From: Coprosoma sp963632935
GTDB lineage: Bacteria; Bacillota_I; Bacilli_A; RF39; UBA660
NCBI GenBank assembly: GCA_963632935.1
Contig: CAVGWA010000010.1
Location: 1-44,902, forward strand
Direction: 5' to 3'
DNA: 44,902 nt
Shown: one piece after another, positions 1 through 7,136 of the stretch
How the letters are laid out: each line of letters begins with the position of its first letter
How positions within the stretch are numbered: the stretch's first letter is position 1
Made by a program: the position numbers and the translations under genes
The notes under the pieces: model-generated
Databases searched by the model: none
Told to the model about the DNA's origin: nothing
The model's input: the letters and a program-made list of their open reading frames with translations, nothing else

Positions 1-72
1 TATTATAACTATTATACCAAAGTTGATTGCGAAAAAAATTTATTCTATTTTACTGAAAGTACAAAAACACTC

Positions 73-101
73 TTGACTTTTGGTTTCTTTTGATATACAA
101 T
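73..101 (+). promoter_or_regulatory. sigma-A promoter
   Basis: TTGACT at 73-78 and TACAAT at 96-101 are separated by 17 bp, just upstream of the first gene. The spacing and hexamers match the vegetative consensus. Confidence 0.6.
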
Positions 102-132
102 TATGAACGTTTCGGAAGGAAGGAAAAAAATA

Positions 133-771
133 ATGAAAACAAATGAAAATTTATCGATGTTAGTTGTACCACAAAGTGAAACGTTAACAAACTCAGTTGA
201 TAGCACTTTATCTGGTGTTAAAATAATAGGTAGAAAAAAAACTGAAGATGAGATTAGAAAAGAAGAAGAACTAAAGCAGTATGTAAATTTCTTTCAAAAA
301 GAAATTAGAAACATTGAAAAATTGAAAGCTGGTCAAAGTTATAATGCAATTGAAATTGCTAACGAACAATTTTTGACTGTAACCGATTATTTAAATCGTG
401 ATATAATTCAAGCACATGGAATAAAAATTAACTACCAGATAAATACATTGGATAGCTTAATGAGACTTATTGAAAATCCTGGACAACTACAAAAGGTAAA
501 TTTAATACATGCAGTGATGCCATTTGAAGATGTCGCATCGCTTATATATCCTTTAGCTCGCATTCCACAATTATCAAGATGCAAGACAAGAGTAATACTA
601 GGAGCATATGGTAATTTAGAAGATACTGAAGAGTTTGATTATAATAATAGAGTTATAAATGCTATGTATAATCAGCTTGATTTCAATATGTATAAGGAAG
701 AAATCCATAATCATGTTTATACAAAAATGCTATATTCTACTTATAAACAAAATATGAAAATGAAACATTAA
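133..771 (+). CDS. hypothetical cytoplasmic protein (212 aa)
   Basis: I do not recognise this protein. It is soluble, with no signal peptide or membrane segment. Residues about 35-70 are charged and probably helical (many Lys and Glu), and the C-terminal half is mixed, with a hydrophobic patch around ALIYPLARIP-type sequence. An in-frame ATG at 103 exists, but the purine-rich GGAAGGAAGG at 115-124 lies between it and the ATG at 133, so 133 is the likelier start. The gene is monocistronic: it has its own promoter at 73-101 and a terminator that begins inside its last codons. Confidence 0.6.
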   Translation: MKTNENLSMLVVPQSETLTNSVDSTLSGVKIIGRKKTEDEIRKEEELKQYVNFFQKEIRNIEKLKAGQSYNAIEIANEQFLTVTDYLNRDIIQAHGIKINYQINTLDSLMRLIENPGQLQKVNLIHAVMPFEDVASLIYPLARIPQLSRCKTRVILGAYGNLEDTEEFDYNNRVINAMYNQLDFNMYKEEIHNHVYTKMLYSTYKQNMKMKH

Positions 772-786
772 TTGTTTCATTTTTTG
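759..786 (+). terminator. intrinsic terminator
   Basis: AATGAAAC (759-766) pairs with GTTTCATT (774-781) and is followed by a T run. The stem overlaps the stop codon of the upstream gene. Confidence 0.75.
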
Positions 787-1210
787 ATATAATTATTAAA
801 GAGATTGTTAGTTTGGGGGTGTATAATATAGTTGTTGAGAATCCAACTTGGCATCTTAGCAATGAACAAAACAGTGAATAAACGTGTAACAAACAAGAAT
901 TAAAAGAACTAGCAAATATTTCTTCAAAAACATACTAACAACCTAAGAGACAAATTTAGTGGAAAAGAAATGAAAAGATGGCATTATGCACAAAAAATAT
1001 TAGATTAGAAAAATTTGTTTAATTAGCAAAAGAACACCACTAAAAAATAGTATATTTAGAAGAAGTAATAGAAAAATGTTAAAGCATTCAATAAAAACAA
1101 AAGCCTAAAATATACAAAGATATTTGACACTTGGGTATATAATATTATTTGAAAAATCTATTGAGTAAGGCACAATAGACTCTGTGAAGAAAAAAATTGA
1201 ACCTTCACTA
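787..1210. other. gene-free stretch, probably decayed coding DNA
   Basis: About 420 bp with no ORF that looks real. On the plus strand several short coding-like fragments are broken by many stops (for example a Lys-Arg-Trp-His-Tyr-Ala-Gln fragment near 971), which suggests an old pseudogene. I could not name the family. A TATAAT at 821-826 and TTGACA near 1123 occur without well-spaced partners. Confidence 0.35.
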
Positions 1211-1256
1211 AGAAGAAAGGTGGTAGTCGAGACTTGTCTACTCGACGCAAAATATG
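1211..1256 (+). promoter_or_regulatory. Shine-Dalgarno, hairpin, start codon arrangement
   Basis: The only Shine-Dalgarno-like sequence (AAGAAAGGTGG, 1211-1223) is about 30 nt from the ATG at 1254. Between them GTCGAG (1226-1231) pairs perfectly with CTCGAC (1241-1246) around a 9-nt loop. Folding the hairpin would leave an effective spacing near 9 nt. The pairing is seen directly; the effect on translation is inferred. Confidence 0.45.
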
Positions 1257-1736
1257 TTAGAAAAGATAATTGAAATTCTAAGAAAAAACAATAAAACAAT
1301 AAGTACTATGGAATCATGTACAGGAGGGTACATTGTAAATAATATTACAAACATTAAAGGAACTAGTAAAATTTTAAATTTTAGTGCAGTAACTTATAGT
1401 AATGAATACAAAATAAAGATGGGCGTATCTAAGGAAACTATAGATAAATATACTGTTTATAGCAAAGAAGTTGCGAAAGAAATGTCTAAGGCAATAAGCA
1501 AATTTTCATCAAGTGATTATGGAATTGGAATTACTGGAAAGCTTGGAATAAAAGATCCAAATAACTTAACAGGAAATGATAATCAAGTATTTGTATCAAT
1601 TTATGATTCGAATAAAAACAATTATATTGTATTTGATTTATTAGTACATAGTGATGATAGAAAAGAGTGTAAAAAAGAAATTTTAAATGAGATAATTTCA
1701 AAATTATATAGATATTTAAGTGATGAAGATGTATAA
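1254..1736 (+). CDS. pncC: nicotinamide-nucleotide amidase, PncC/CinA C-terminal family
   Basis: Members of this family deamidate nicotinamide mononucleotide to nicotinate mononucleotide, recycling the NMN released by NAD-dependent DNA ligase. The 160-aa length fits a stand-alone CinA C-terminal domain. The signature ESCTGG lies at residues about 21-26, with the AVTYSNE segment near 48 and GITG near 93; these are the conserved family motifs. No N-terminal MoCF-like CinA domain is present. ATG 1254 is the only possible start, because an in-frame TAG lies at 1224. It overlaps the next gene, so the pair is probably co-transcribed. The Shine-Dalgarno is set far upstream behind a hairpin. Confidence 0.8.
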   Translation: MLEKIIEILRKNNKTISTMESCTGGYIVNNITNIKGTSKILNFSAVTYSNEYKIKMGVSKETIDKYTVYSKEVAKEMSKAISKFSSSDYGIGITGKLGIKDPNNLTGNDNQVFVSIYDSNKNNYIVFDLLVHSDDRKECKKEILNEIISKLYRYLSDEDV

Positions 1737-2088
1737 AAATTTAGATTATTTATTTGAAAGTTTAGAAAAATCAAAATTTAGAAGTAGTTTTCATTTAAGA
1801 AAGTATATGATTGATTATATAAATGAAAAGGGCATTGATGTAATAAGAAAACACGCCTATGATTTTATTAATAAAAAAATTAAACCAGCATTTCCATTAA
1901 ATGATGGTAAACAAACTGCTATGAAAGGCCATCCTGTATTTATTGCTCAGCACGCCACAGCAACTTGTTGCAGAAGTTGTTTAGAAAAATGGCACAAAAT
2001 AGAAAAAGGAAAAGAACTTACTGATTTAGAAGTTGATTATATAGTTAATGTTATTATGAGATGGATTGAAAAAGAAATTGAAAATTAG
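1723..2088 (+). CDS. DUF4186 family protein
   Basis: A 121-aa soluble protein. The central block with AFPLNDGKQT, MKGHPVF, QHATATCCR and CLEKWH is the hallmark of DUF4186, whose function is unknown to me. The CCR-SC cysteine cluster plus nearby His could bind a metal; that is an inference. The start is either ATG 1723 or ATG 1729, and both overlap the end of the pncC gene, which suggests translational coupling. The promoter of the downstream perR gene begins inside its last codons. Confidence 0.75.
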   Translation: MKMYKNLDYLFESLEKSKFRSSFHLRKYMIDYINEKGIDVIRKHAYDFINKKIKPAFPLNDGKQTAMKGHPVFIAQHATATCCRSCLEKWHKIEKGKELTDLEVDYIVNVIMRWIEKEIEN

Positions 2089-2106
2089 TTAAATTAATGT
2101 TATAAT
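2078..2106 (+). promoter_or_regulatory. sigma-A promoter of perR-rbr
   Basis: TTGAAA (2078-2083), 17-bp spacer, TATAAT (2101-2106). The -35 lies within the 3' end of the preceding gene. Confidence 0.75.
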
Positions 2107-2111
2107 TTTAT

Positions 2112-2126
2112 TGATAATCATTATCA
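2112..2126 (+). promoter_or_regulatory. Fur/PerR-type 7-1-7 operator
   Basis: TGATAATCATTATCA is a perfect 7-1-7 inverted repeat placed around the expected transcription start, between the -10 box and the perR ribosome binding site. It matches the published Fur/Per box form of Bacillus. It predicts autoregulation of the perR-rubrerythrin operon. Confidence 0.85.
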
Positions 2127-2140
2127 TTAAGGAGTATGGT

Positions 2141-2512
2141 ATGCGAGAAACAAAACAAGGAAAATTTATATTAAATTTATTAAACAATAGTTATAATCAT
2201 CCAACGGCATATGATATATATGAATCCTGTAAAAAGGAATTTTCCAATATTAGTTTAGCAACTGTTTATAGAAATTTAAATAAGTTAGTTTCTATAAATA
2301 AAATAAAAAGAATAAAAATGCCAAATAATATTGATAGATTTGATAAGATGGATACTCATCCGCATTTTATATGCATTAGATGTTTAAAAATTATTGATTT
2401 AAAAAATAATATTAAGTTTGACATGTTACCTGACAATTTAAAGGTAATTGATTATGAAATTAATGTTAAAGGCATTTGTGAAAAATGCCAGAAGGGAGAA
2501 TTATGGAATTAA
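2141..2512 (+). CDS. perR: Fur-family peroxide-responsive repressor, PerR-like
   Basis: A 123-aa Fur-family repressor. The N-terminal winged helix includes HPTAYDIYE and ISLATVYRNL. The C-terminal metal domain has RFD followed by HPHFICIRC and a second CEKC pair, so the four structural zinc cysteines are present. The RFD aspartate corresponds to the PerR regulatory ligand that distinguishes PerR from Fur and Zur. The start at 2141 follows AAGGAG directly; an upstream in-frame codon at 2111 lies inside the operator and is unlikely. Its stop overlaps the start of the rubrerythrin gene by 10 nt, which fits a peroxide-defence operon. Discrimination from Fur rests on motifs and context. Confidence 0.85.
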   Translation: MRETKQGKFILNLLNNSYNHPTAYDIYESCKKEFSNISLATVYRNLNKLVSINKIKRIKMPNNIDRFDKMDTHPHFICIRCLKIIDLKNNIKFDMLPDNLKVIDYEINVKGICEKCQKGELWN

Positions 2513-3057
2513 AAGGAAGTAAAACTGAAAAAAATCTACAAATGGCTTTTGCAGGGGAAAGTCAAGCAAGAAACAAGTATACTTATTTTGCTGCAACGGC
2601 TAGAAAAGAAGGTTATCAACAAATAGCAGCTATTTTTGAAGAAACTGCTAATAATGAAAAAGAGCATGCTAAAATGTGGCTTAAAGCTTTATTTGGTGGA
2701 GATGTTAAAGACAGTTTAAACGTAACAACTGAAGAAGCTTTAAAATTAGCTGCTGAAGGTGAAAACTATGAATGGACTGAAATGTATTCTGATATGGCTA
2801 AAGAGGCTAAAGAAGAAGGCTTTGATAAATTAGCTTATTTATTTGAAGAAGTTGGAAAAATAGAAAAGTCTCATGAAGAAAGATATAAAAGATTATTAGA
2901 AAAAGTTAAGGAAGAAAATGTGTTTAAAAGTGAAGCGCCTAAAATGTGGGTTTGCCGTAATTGTGGTCATGTACATTATGGTGATAAAGCTCCAGAAGTA
3001 TGTCCAGTATGTGCTCATCCAAAATCATATTTCGAAATAAAAGCTGAAAATTATTAA
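2503..3057 (+). CDS. rbr: rubrerythrin
   Basis: A non-haem di-iron peroxidase of anaerobes that reduces hydrogen peroxide using a rubredoxin-type electron donor. The 184-aa protein starts with the ferritin-like domain (Glu and ExxH motifs: GESQARNKY near 18, EKEH near 51, EVGKIEKSHEE near 118) and ends with a rubredoxin domain (CRNCG near 152 and CPVCAHP near 165). ATG 2503 follows GAAGGGAG inside the 3' end of perR. The gene is followed by a strong terminator. Derepression by peroxide through PerR is expected from the operator upstream. Confidence 0.95.
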   Translation: MELKGSKTEKNLQMAFAGESQARNKYTYFAATARKEGYQQIAAIFEETANNEKEHAKMWLKALFGGDVKDSLNVTTEEALKLAAEGENYEWTEMYSDMAKEAKEEGFDKLAYLFEEVGKIEKSHEERYKRLLEKVKEENVFKSEAPKMWVCRNCGHVHYGDKAPEVCPVCAHPKSYFEIKAENY

Positions 3058-3059
3058 AA

Positions 3060-3085
3060 AAGAATTGCTGATTTGCAATTCTTTT
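3060..3085 (+). terminator. intrinsic terminator after rbr
   Basis: AGAATTGC (3061-3068) pairs with GCAATTCT (3075-3082) and is followed by T residues. It separates rbr from the opposing tRNA-Lys gene. Confidence 0.8.
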
Positions 3086-3095
3086 ATTATCAATT

Positions 3096-3171
3096 TGGTG
3101 TCCTCTTGGGGGCTCGAACCCCAGACCCACTGATTAAGAGTCAGTTGCTCTACCAACTGAGCTAAGAAGAC
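3096..3171 (-). tRNA. tRNA-Lys (CUU anticodon)
   Basis: On the minus strand a complete 76-nt cloverleaf folds. The seven-pair acceptor GTCTTCT/AGAGGAC has one G-U pair, the anticodon loop is CTCTTAA, and the T-loop GTTCGAG and encoded CCA are present. Anticodon CTT reads AAG. Confidence 0.95.
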
Positions 3172-3312
3172 AACTACTCATTAAGTATAGCACATTTTTT
3201 AAAAAAAGACACGTATAAATTAAAAAAAGCATTAAACTTGATTATTTTTTTACACAAAAAGCACTTTAAAACATAAAAAATTAAATATTTTTTAAAAACA
3301 TTAAAAAAACTC

Positions 3313-3341
3313 TTGTCAAAAAAATTAAAATAATGTATACT
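3313..3341 (+). promoter_or_regulatory. sigma-A promoter for tRNA-Ile/tRNA-Glu
   Basis: TTGTCA (3313-3318), 17-bp spacer, TATACT (3336-3341), 18 bp before tRNA-Ile. No terminator is visible before the T-box leader, so this promoter may also feed the downstream operon. Confidence 0.75.
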
Positions 3342-3359
3342 TGAATAGTCAAATGAGAT

Positions 3360-3436
<77 letters not shown>

Positions 3437-3444
3437 TTTATTTT

Positions 3445-3520
3445 GGCCTGTTGGTGAAGTGGTTAACACATATGCCTTTCACGCATACATTCATGGGTTC
3501 AAATCCCGTACAGGTCACCA
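3445..3520 (+). tRNA. tRNA-Glu (UUC anticodon)
   Basis: A complete cloverleaf with acceptor GGCCTGT/ACAGGTC (one G-U pair), anticodon loop CTTTCAC (anticodon TTC) and encoded CCA. It is separated from tRNA-Ile by 8 nt. Confidence 0.93.
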
Positions 3521-3552
3521 AATTTGATTATTATTATTTTATATAAATACTT

Positions 3553-3799
3553 TGAAATGGAGAAGTAATATAAGTAACTGTTTAAAGAGAGCTATGATGG
3601 TGAAAATTAGCAACAAGTCTTATATGAATAACACCATGGAGTTACTTATCGAAATTAAAGTAGATTAAGTCGGCTGTAATCCGTTACCATATTATATGTT
3701 TCAAAAGATGGAAACTATAGAGTGATCACATTAAGTGATAAATAAGGTGGTACCGCGAATTGCAGTTATTCGTCCTTAATGGATGTTTAACTGTTTTTT
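3553..3799 (+). promoter_or_regulatory. T-box leader RNA
   Basis: A tRNA-sensing transcription-attenuation leader. Seen in order: the stem I base (ATAAGTAAC/GTTACTTAT), the AGAGAG loop motif, an AG-bulge region (GATGGTGAAAA), an F-box-like CCGTTA near 3683, and the T-box core GGTGGTACCGCG (3746-3757). The TAAGG/CCTTA antiterminator helix competes with a terminator built from CAGTTA (3763-3768), TAACTG (3788-3793) and six T. Aligned on the GGAGx-NNN pattern I remember from other T-boxes, the specifier would be TAC. No AAC or AAT lies in that loop, so the sensed tRNA is unresolved. Downstream are tRNA-Asn and gatCAB-aspS. Confidence 0.93.
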
Positions 3800-3811
3800 G
3801 TAACTTTATTT

Positions 3812-3887
3812 GCCTGATTAGCTCAGTTGGTAGAGCAAACGGCTGTTAACCGTTGGGTCGTAGGTTCGAGTCCTACATTGAGCGCCA
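3812..3887 (+). tRNA. tRNA-Asn (GUU anticodon) with weak acceptor stem
   Basis: D arm, anticodon arm (AACGG CTGTTAA CCGTT), T arm (GTAGG TTCGAGT CCTAC) and CCA are all canonical, and the anticodon is GTT. The acceptor GCCTGAT/ATTGAGC is poor: a C3-A70 mismatch and two G-U pairs. Its first pair is G1-C72, where bacterial tRNA-Asn that is amidated by GatCAB usually has U1-A72. It lies just after the T-box terminator and 28 nt before gatC, so it is probably transcribed with the operon. Confidence 0.88.
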
Positions 3888-3915
3888 TCTTTTTTTTGTT
3901 ATTGGAGGCGATATT

Positions 3916-4215
3916 ATGCAAAAATTTACTAAAGAAATGGTTGATGATTATGCTGATAAGTTATTAATTGGACTTACAGAAGAAGAAAATAAAATGGTTT
4001 TAGATGAATTTGAAATCATTGATAAAAATATTGACTTAATAAATGAAATACCAGGTATTGAAAATGTATCTCCTATGACACATACACTTGATGATTTTGT
4101 TTATGAACTTCGTGAAGATGAAGTAGAACAGTCAATTCCAATTACTAGCTTATTAGAAAATTGTGATGATAGTACTGCAGATGGAGAAGTACAAGTACCA
4201 AGGATGGTGGGATAA
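3916..4215 (+). CDS. gatC: Asp/Glu-tRNA amidotransferase subunit C
   Basis: The small subunit that wraps GatA and GatB and stabilises the transamidosome. The 99-aa protein has the typical GatC layout: an acidic helical N-terminus (FTKEMVDDYADKL) with paired helices, then an extended middle with GIENVSPMTHT and a C-terminal strand ending VQVPRMVG that matches the conserved (D)xVPR end. ATG 3916 follows GGAGG at 3904-3908. A longer reading would begin inside the tRNA-Asn gene and is rejected. The gatA ribosome binding site is embedded in its last codons. Confidence 0.93.
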   Translation: MQKFTKEMVDDYADKLLIGLTEEENKMVLDEFEIIDKNIDLINEIPGIENVSPMTHTLDDFVYELREDEVEQSIPITSLLENCDDSTADGEVQVPRMVG

Positions 4216-4216
4216 T

Positions 4217-5674
4217 ATGAGTTATATGAATAAAACAATTGAAGAAATTCATGACGCATTAGTTAAAGGTGAAGTAACAAGTAAAGAACTTATTAAAGAA
4301 TCATTAGAAAAGTCTCATAAAGTTCAAGATGAATGTAATGCATTTGTAACTATATTAGATAATGCTAAAGAAGAAAAAGTTACTGAGGAACTTCTTTCAG
4401 GCATTCCTTATGGAATTAAAGATAATTATAGTACTAAAGGAATTTTGTCAACAGGTTCTTCAAACACTTTAAGAGATTATGTCCCATTTTTTAGTGCGAC
4501 TGCTGTTGAAAATTTATCAAAATGTGGTGCTGTGGCTGTTAATAAAACAGTATTAGATGAATTTGGTATGGGTGGAACTGGAACAACAGGACACACAGGT
4601 ATTGTAACAAATCCTTGGGATAAAACAAGAATGTGTGCAGGTTCATCTGCCGGCTCTGCTACCGCAGTTGCTGCTGGAGTTTATCCTTATGCAACAGGAA
4701 GTGATACAGGTGATTCTATTAGAAAACCAGCTGCTTACTGTGGCATTGTTGGATATAAACCAACTTATGGCATGATTTCGCGTTATGGCTTATTTCCATT
4801 CGCAAGTAGTTTAGATCATTGTGGCACTTTAACTAGATGTGTTAAAGATGCTGCTATTGTTGTAGATGGAATGAAAGGTATAGATAAATATGATATGACT
4901 TCTTGGGATTCAAAAGACATTAATTTATATAAATCTATTGATGGTAACGTTAAAGGTAAAAAACTATGTTATATCAAAGAAATATGTGATATAAATAATT
5001 ACCCACATGCTGATGAAGAGTTGAAAAATCATTTAGAAAATTTCAATAAAACAATTGAAAAATGTAAAGCTTTAGGTATGGAAGTTGTTGAAGAAAGCGT
5101 AGATAGTAAATTACTTAATGCCTCTCCTTCAGTTTATGTAGTTATATCATGTGCAGAAGCAACTAGCAATATGAGTAATTTGACAGGATTTATTTTTGGA
5201 CCACGTGCTAACGGTGATAAATGGGATGAAGAGATGAAAAACTATAGGACATTAGGGTTTTCACCACTTATCAAAAGAAGGTTTGTTATAGGTTCTTATG
5301 TTCTGCAAGCTCAAAATAAAGATAGATACTTCCACAATGCACAAAGAGTAAGAAGATTATTAGTAGATAAATGGAATGAATTATTTGAAAAATATGATGC
5401 TGTAATTCTACCAGTAGGATCAGGGCCAGCTAAAAAATTAGAAGGTTCAAAAAATGCTTTAGATAAAAATACAGCTATATTAGAGGAACATTTACAAATA
5501 GGTAACTTTGGTGGTTTTCCATCAATTACAATTCCAAATGGTTTTGTATCTAACTTGCCAGTTGGAGTTAATATTACAGGTAAATGTTATGATGATGTAA
5601 ATGTTTTAAATATCGCATATGCCTTAGAAAGTAGTATGGATTATAAAAATCAAATAGCGAGGGAGGTTAAATAA
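4217..5674 (+). CDS. gatA: Asp/Glu-tRNA amidotransferase subunit A (amidase)
   Basis: The glutaminase/amidase subunit; it releases ammonia from Gln for the amidation of mischarged Asp-tRNA(Asn) or Glu-tRNA(Gln). The 485-aa protein carries the amidase-signature catalytic set: Lys in GIKDNY near residue 74, the cis-Ser in AGSSAGSA near 150, and the nucleophile Ser in GSDTGDSIRKPA near 172. The usual GGS before the nucleophile is GDS here, and SSGGS is SSAGS, variants I associate with Mollicutes and relatives. ATG 4217 lies one base after the gatC stop, behind GGATGGTGGG. The stop overlaps the gatB start (TAATG). Confidence 0.95.
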   Translation: MSYMNKTIEEIHDALVKGEVTSKELIKESLEKSHKVQDECNAFVTILDNAKEEKVTEELLSGIPYGIKDNYSTKGILSTGSSNTLRDYVPFFSATAVENLSKCGAVAVNKTVLDEFGMGGTGTTGHTGIVTNPWDKTRMCAGSSAGSATAVAAGVYPYATGSDTGDSIRKPAAYCGIVGYKPTYGMISRYGLFPFASSLDHCGTLTRCVKDAAIVVDGMKGIDKYDMTSWDSKDINLYKSIDGNVKGKKLCYIKEICDINNYPHADEELKNHLENFNKTIEKCKALGMEVVEESVDSKLLNASPSVYVVISCAEATSNMSNLTGFIFGPRANGDKWDEEMKNYRTLGFSPLIKRRFVIGSYVLQAQNKDRYFHNAQRVRRLLVDKWNELFEKYDAVILPVGSGPAKKLEGSKNALDKNTAILEEHLQIGNFGGFPSITIPNGFVSNLPVGVNITGKCYDDVNVLNIAYALESSMDYKNQIAREVK

Positions 5675-7131
5675 TGGGATATAAAGTTTTAATTGGACTT
5701 GAAATGCACTGTGAAATTAGTAATACAAAAACTAAAGTGTTTTCATCAGCTCGCAATGAATTTAGTGAAAGACCAAATACAAACATAAGACCCGTTGATA
5801 TGGCCTTTCCTGGGACTTTGCCAGTAATTAATAAAGAAGCTGTTAGACTTTCTTTAATGGCAAGTATGATTTTAGGCTGTTCTCAGCCAGAATATTTATA
5901 TTTTGAAAGAAAAAATTATTATTATCCAGATCTTCCAAAGGGATTTCAAATTACTCAGGAAACAAAACCAGCACCAATTGGTAGTTATGGCAAATTAGAA
6001 TACGAAGTAAATGGTGAGATAAAAACTGTTAGAATAAATAATTTACACTTAGAAGAAGATGCAGCCTCATCAGACCATTATTCATCAGGTTCTAGAATAA
6101 ATTATAACAGAGCAGGCATTCCTTTATTAGAATTAGTAACCGAACCAGATTTCCATTCAGCAGATGAAGCAGTTGCTTTTTTAGAAACTATGAGAAGTAT
6201 TTATCAATATGCGAATATAAGTGAAGCTGATAGTAAAAAAGGTCAAGTAAGATGTGATGTAAATGTTTCTATTATGGAAGACAATTTAGATGAAAATGAT
6301 CCTAAAAATTGGGGCACAAAAATAGAAATTAAAAACGTTAATTCATTTGGCGGCGTAAGAGATGCTATAAACTATGAAATACAAAGACAAATCGATCTAA
6401 AAGAAGACGGTAAATATGATGAAATGCCTCAGCAAACACGCCGCTGGGATGAAGAAAGTGGTACAACAATTTATATGCGTAGTAAAGTTGATGCTATTGA
6501 TTATAAGTATTTTGTTGAACCAAATATACCTAAATTTAAAATATCTAAAACATGGATTGAAGAAATTAAAAAATGCATTCCTGCGCTAGCTAGCGAAAGA
6601 AAAAAGAAATATATAGAAGAATATCAAATATCAGATTATGATGCAACAATATTAGTTAAAGATAAAAAAGTAGCAGATTTCTTTGAAAGAACAATAAAAT
6701 TAGGTGGAAATGCTAAAAGTGCTTCAAACTGGATTACAACTAATTTACTTGGAACATTAAATAAATTAGAAATTACTATTGATGAAGCTAAAATGACACC
6801 AGAAAATTTAGCTCAATTGATTAAAATGGTAGATGAAAAGGAAATATCATCACAACAAGCTAAAGGTGTATTTACAGAAAGCTTAGAAACAGGTAAATCT
6901 CCTAAAGAAATTGCTAAAGAAAAAGGATTAAAACAAATAACAGACTCATCAGCAATTATTACATTAGTTAATGAAGTTTTAGATGAAAATCCTGATATAA
7001 TAGAGCAATATAAAAATGGAAAAACTCAAATGGTTAACTATTTAGTAGGTCAAGTAATGAAAAAATCTAAAGGAACAGCTAATCCAACTATAGCACGTGA
7101 TATTATGAATACAGAAATTGTAAAAAGGTGA
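5674..7131 (+). CDS. gatB: Asp/Glu-tRNA amidotransferase subunit B
   Basis: The kinase/tRNA-binding subunit; it phosphorylates the Asp or Glu carboxylate on the tRNA and accepts ammonia channelled from GatA. The 485-aa length is typical. Visible motifs include IGLEMHCEI at the N-terminus, the YYYPDLPKGFQITQ cradle motif near 87, LHLEEDAA near 127, RCDVNVSI near 191, and the C-terminal YqeY-like helical domain (after about residue 330) that contacts the tRNA. It starts inside the gatA stop and ends overlapping the ribosome binding site of aspS. Confidence 0.96.
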   Translation: MGYKVLIGLEMHCEISNTKTKVFSSARNEFSERPNTNIRPVDMAFPGTLPVINKEAVRLSLMASMILGCSQPEYLYFERKNYYYPDLPKGFQITQETKPAPIGSYGKLEYEVNGEIKTVRINNLHLEEDAASSDHYSSGSRINYNRAGIPLLELVTEPDFHSADEAVAFLETMRSIYQYANISEADSKKGQVRCDVNVSIMEDNLDENDPKNWGTKIEIKNVNSFGGVRDAINYEIQRQIDLKEDGKYDEMPQQTRRWDEESGTTIYMRSKVDAIDYKYFVEPNIPKFKISKTWIEEIKKCIPALASERKKKYIEEYQISDYDATILVKDKKVADFFERTIKLGGNAKSASNWITTNLLGTLNKLEITIDEAKMTPENLAQLIKMVDEKEISSQQAKGVFTESLETGKSPKEIAKEKGLKQITDSSAIITLVNEVLDENPDIIEQYKNGKTQMVNYLVGQVMKKSKGTANPTIARDIMNTEIVKR

Positions 7132-7136
7132 TTATT

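Noticed and set aside
1191..1250. Possible second T-box (GGTGGTA followed by a CG-rich hairpin before pncC)
   Set aside because: The AGGTGGTA resembles a T-box core, but the ACCGCG bulge and the downstream TCC partner are missing, and no stem I features or terminator are present.
2939..3130. 63-aa minus-strand ORF starting MGLGFEPPRGH
   Set aside because: Its first codons come from the T arm of tRNA-Lys and the rest is the shadow of the rubrerythrin gene.
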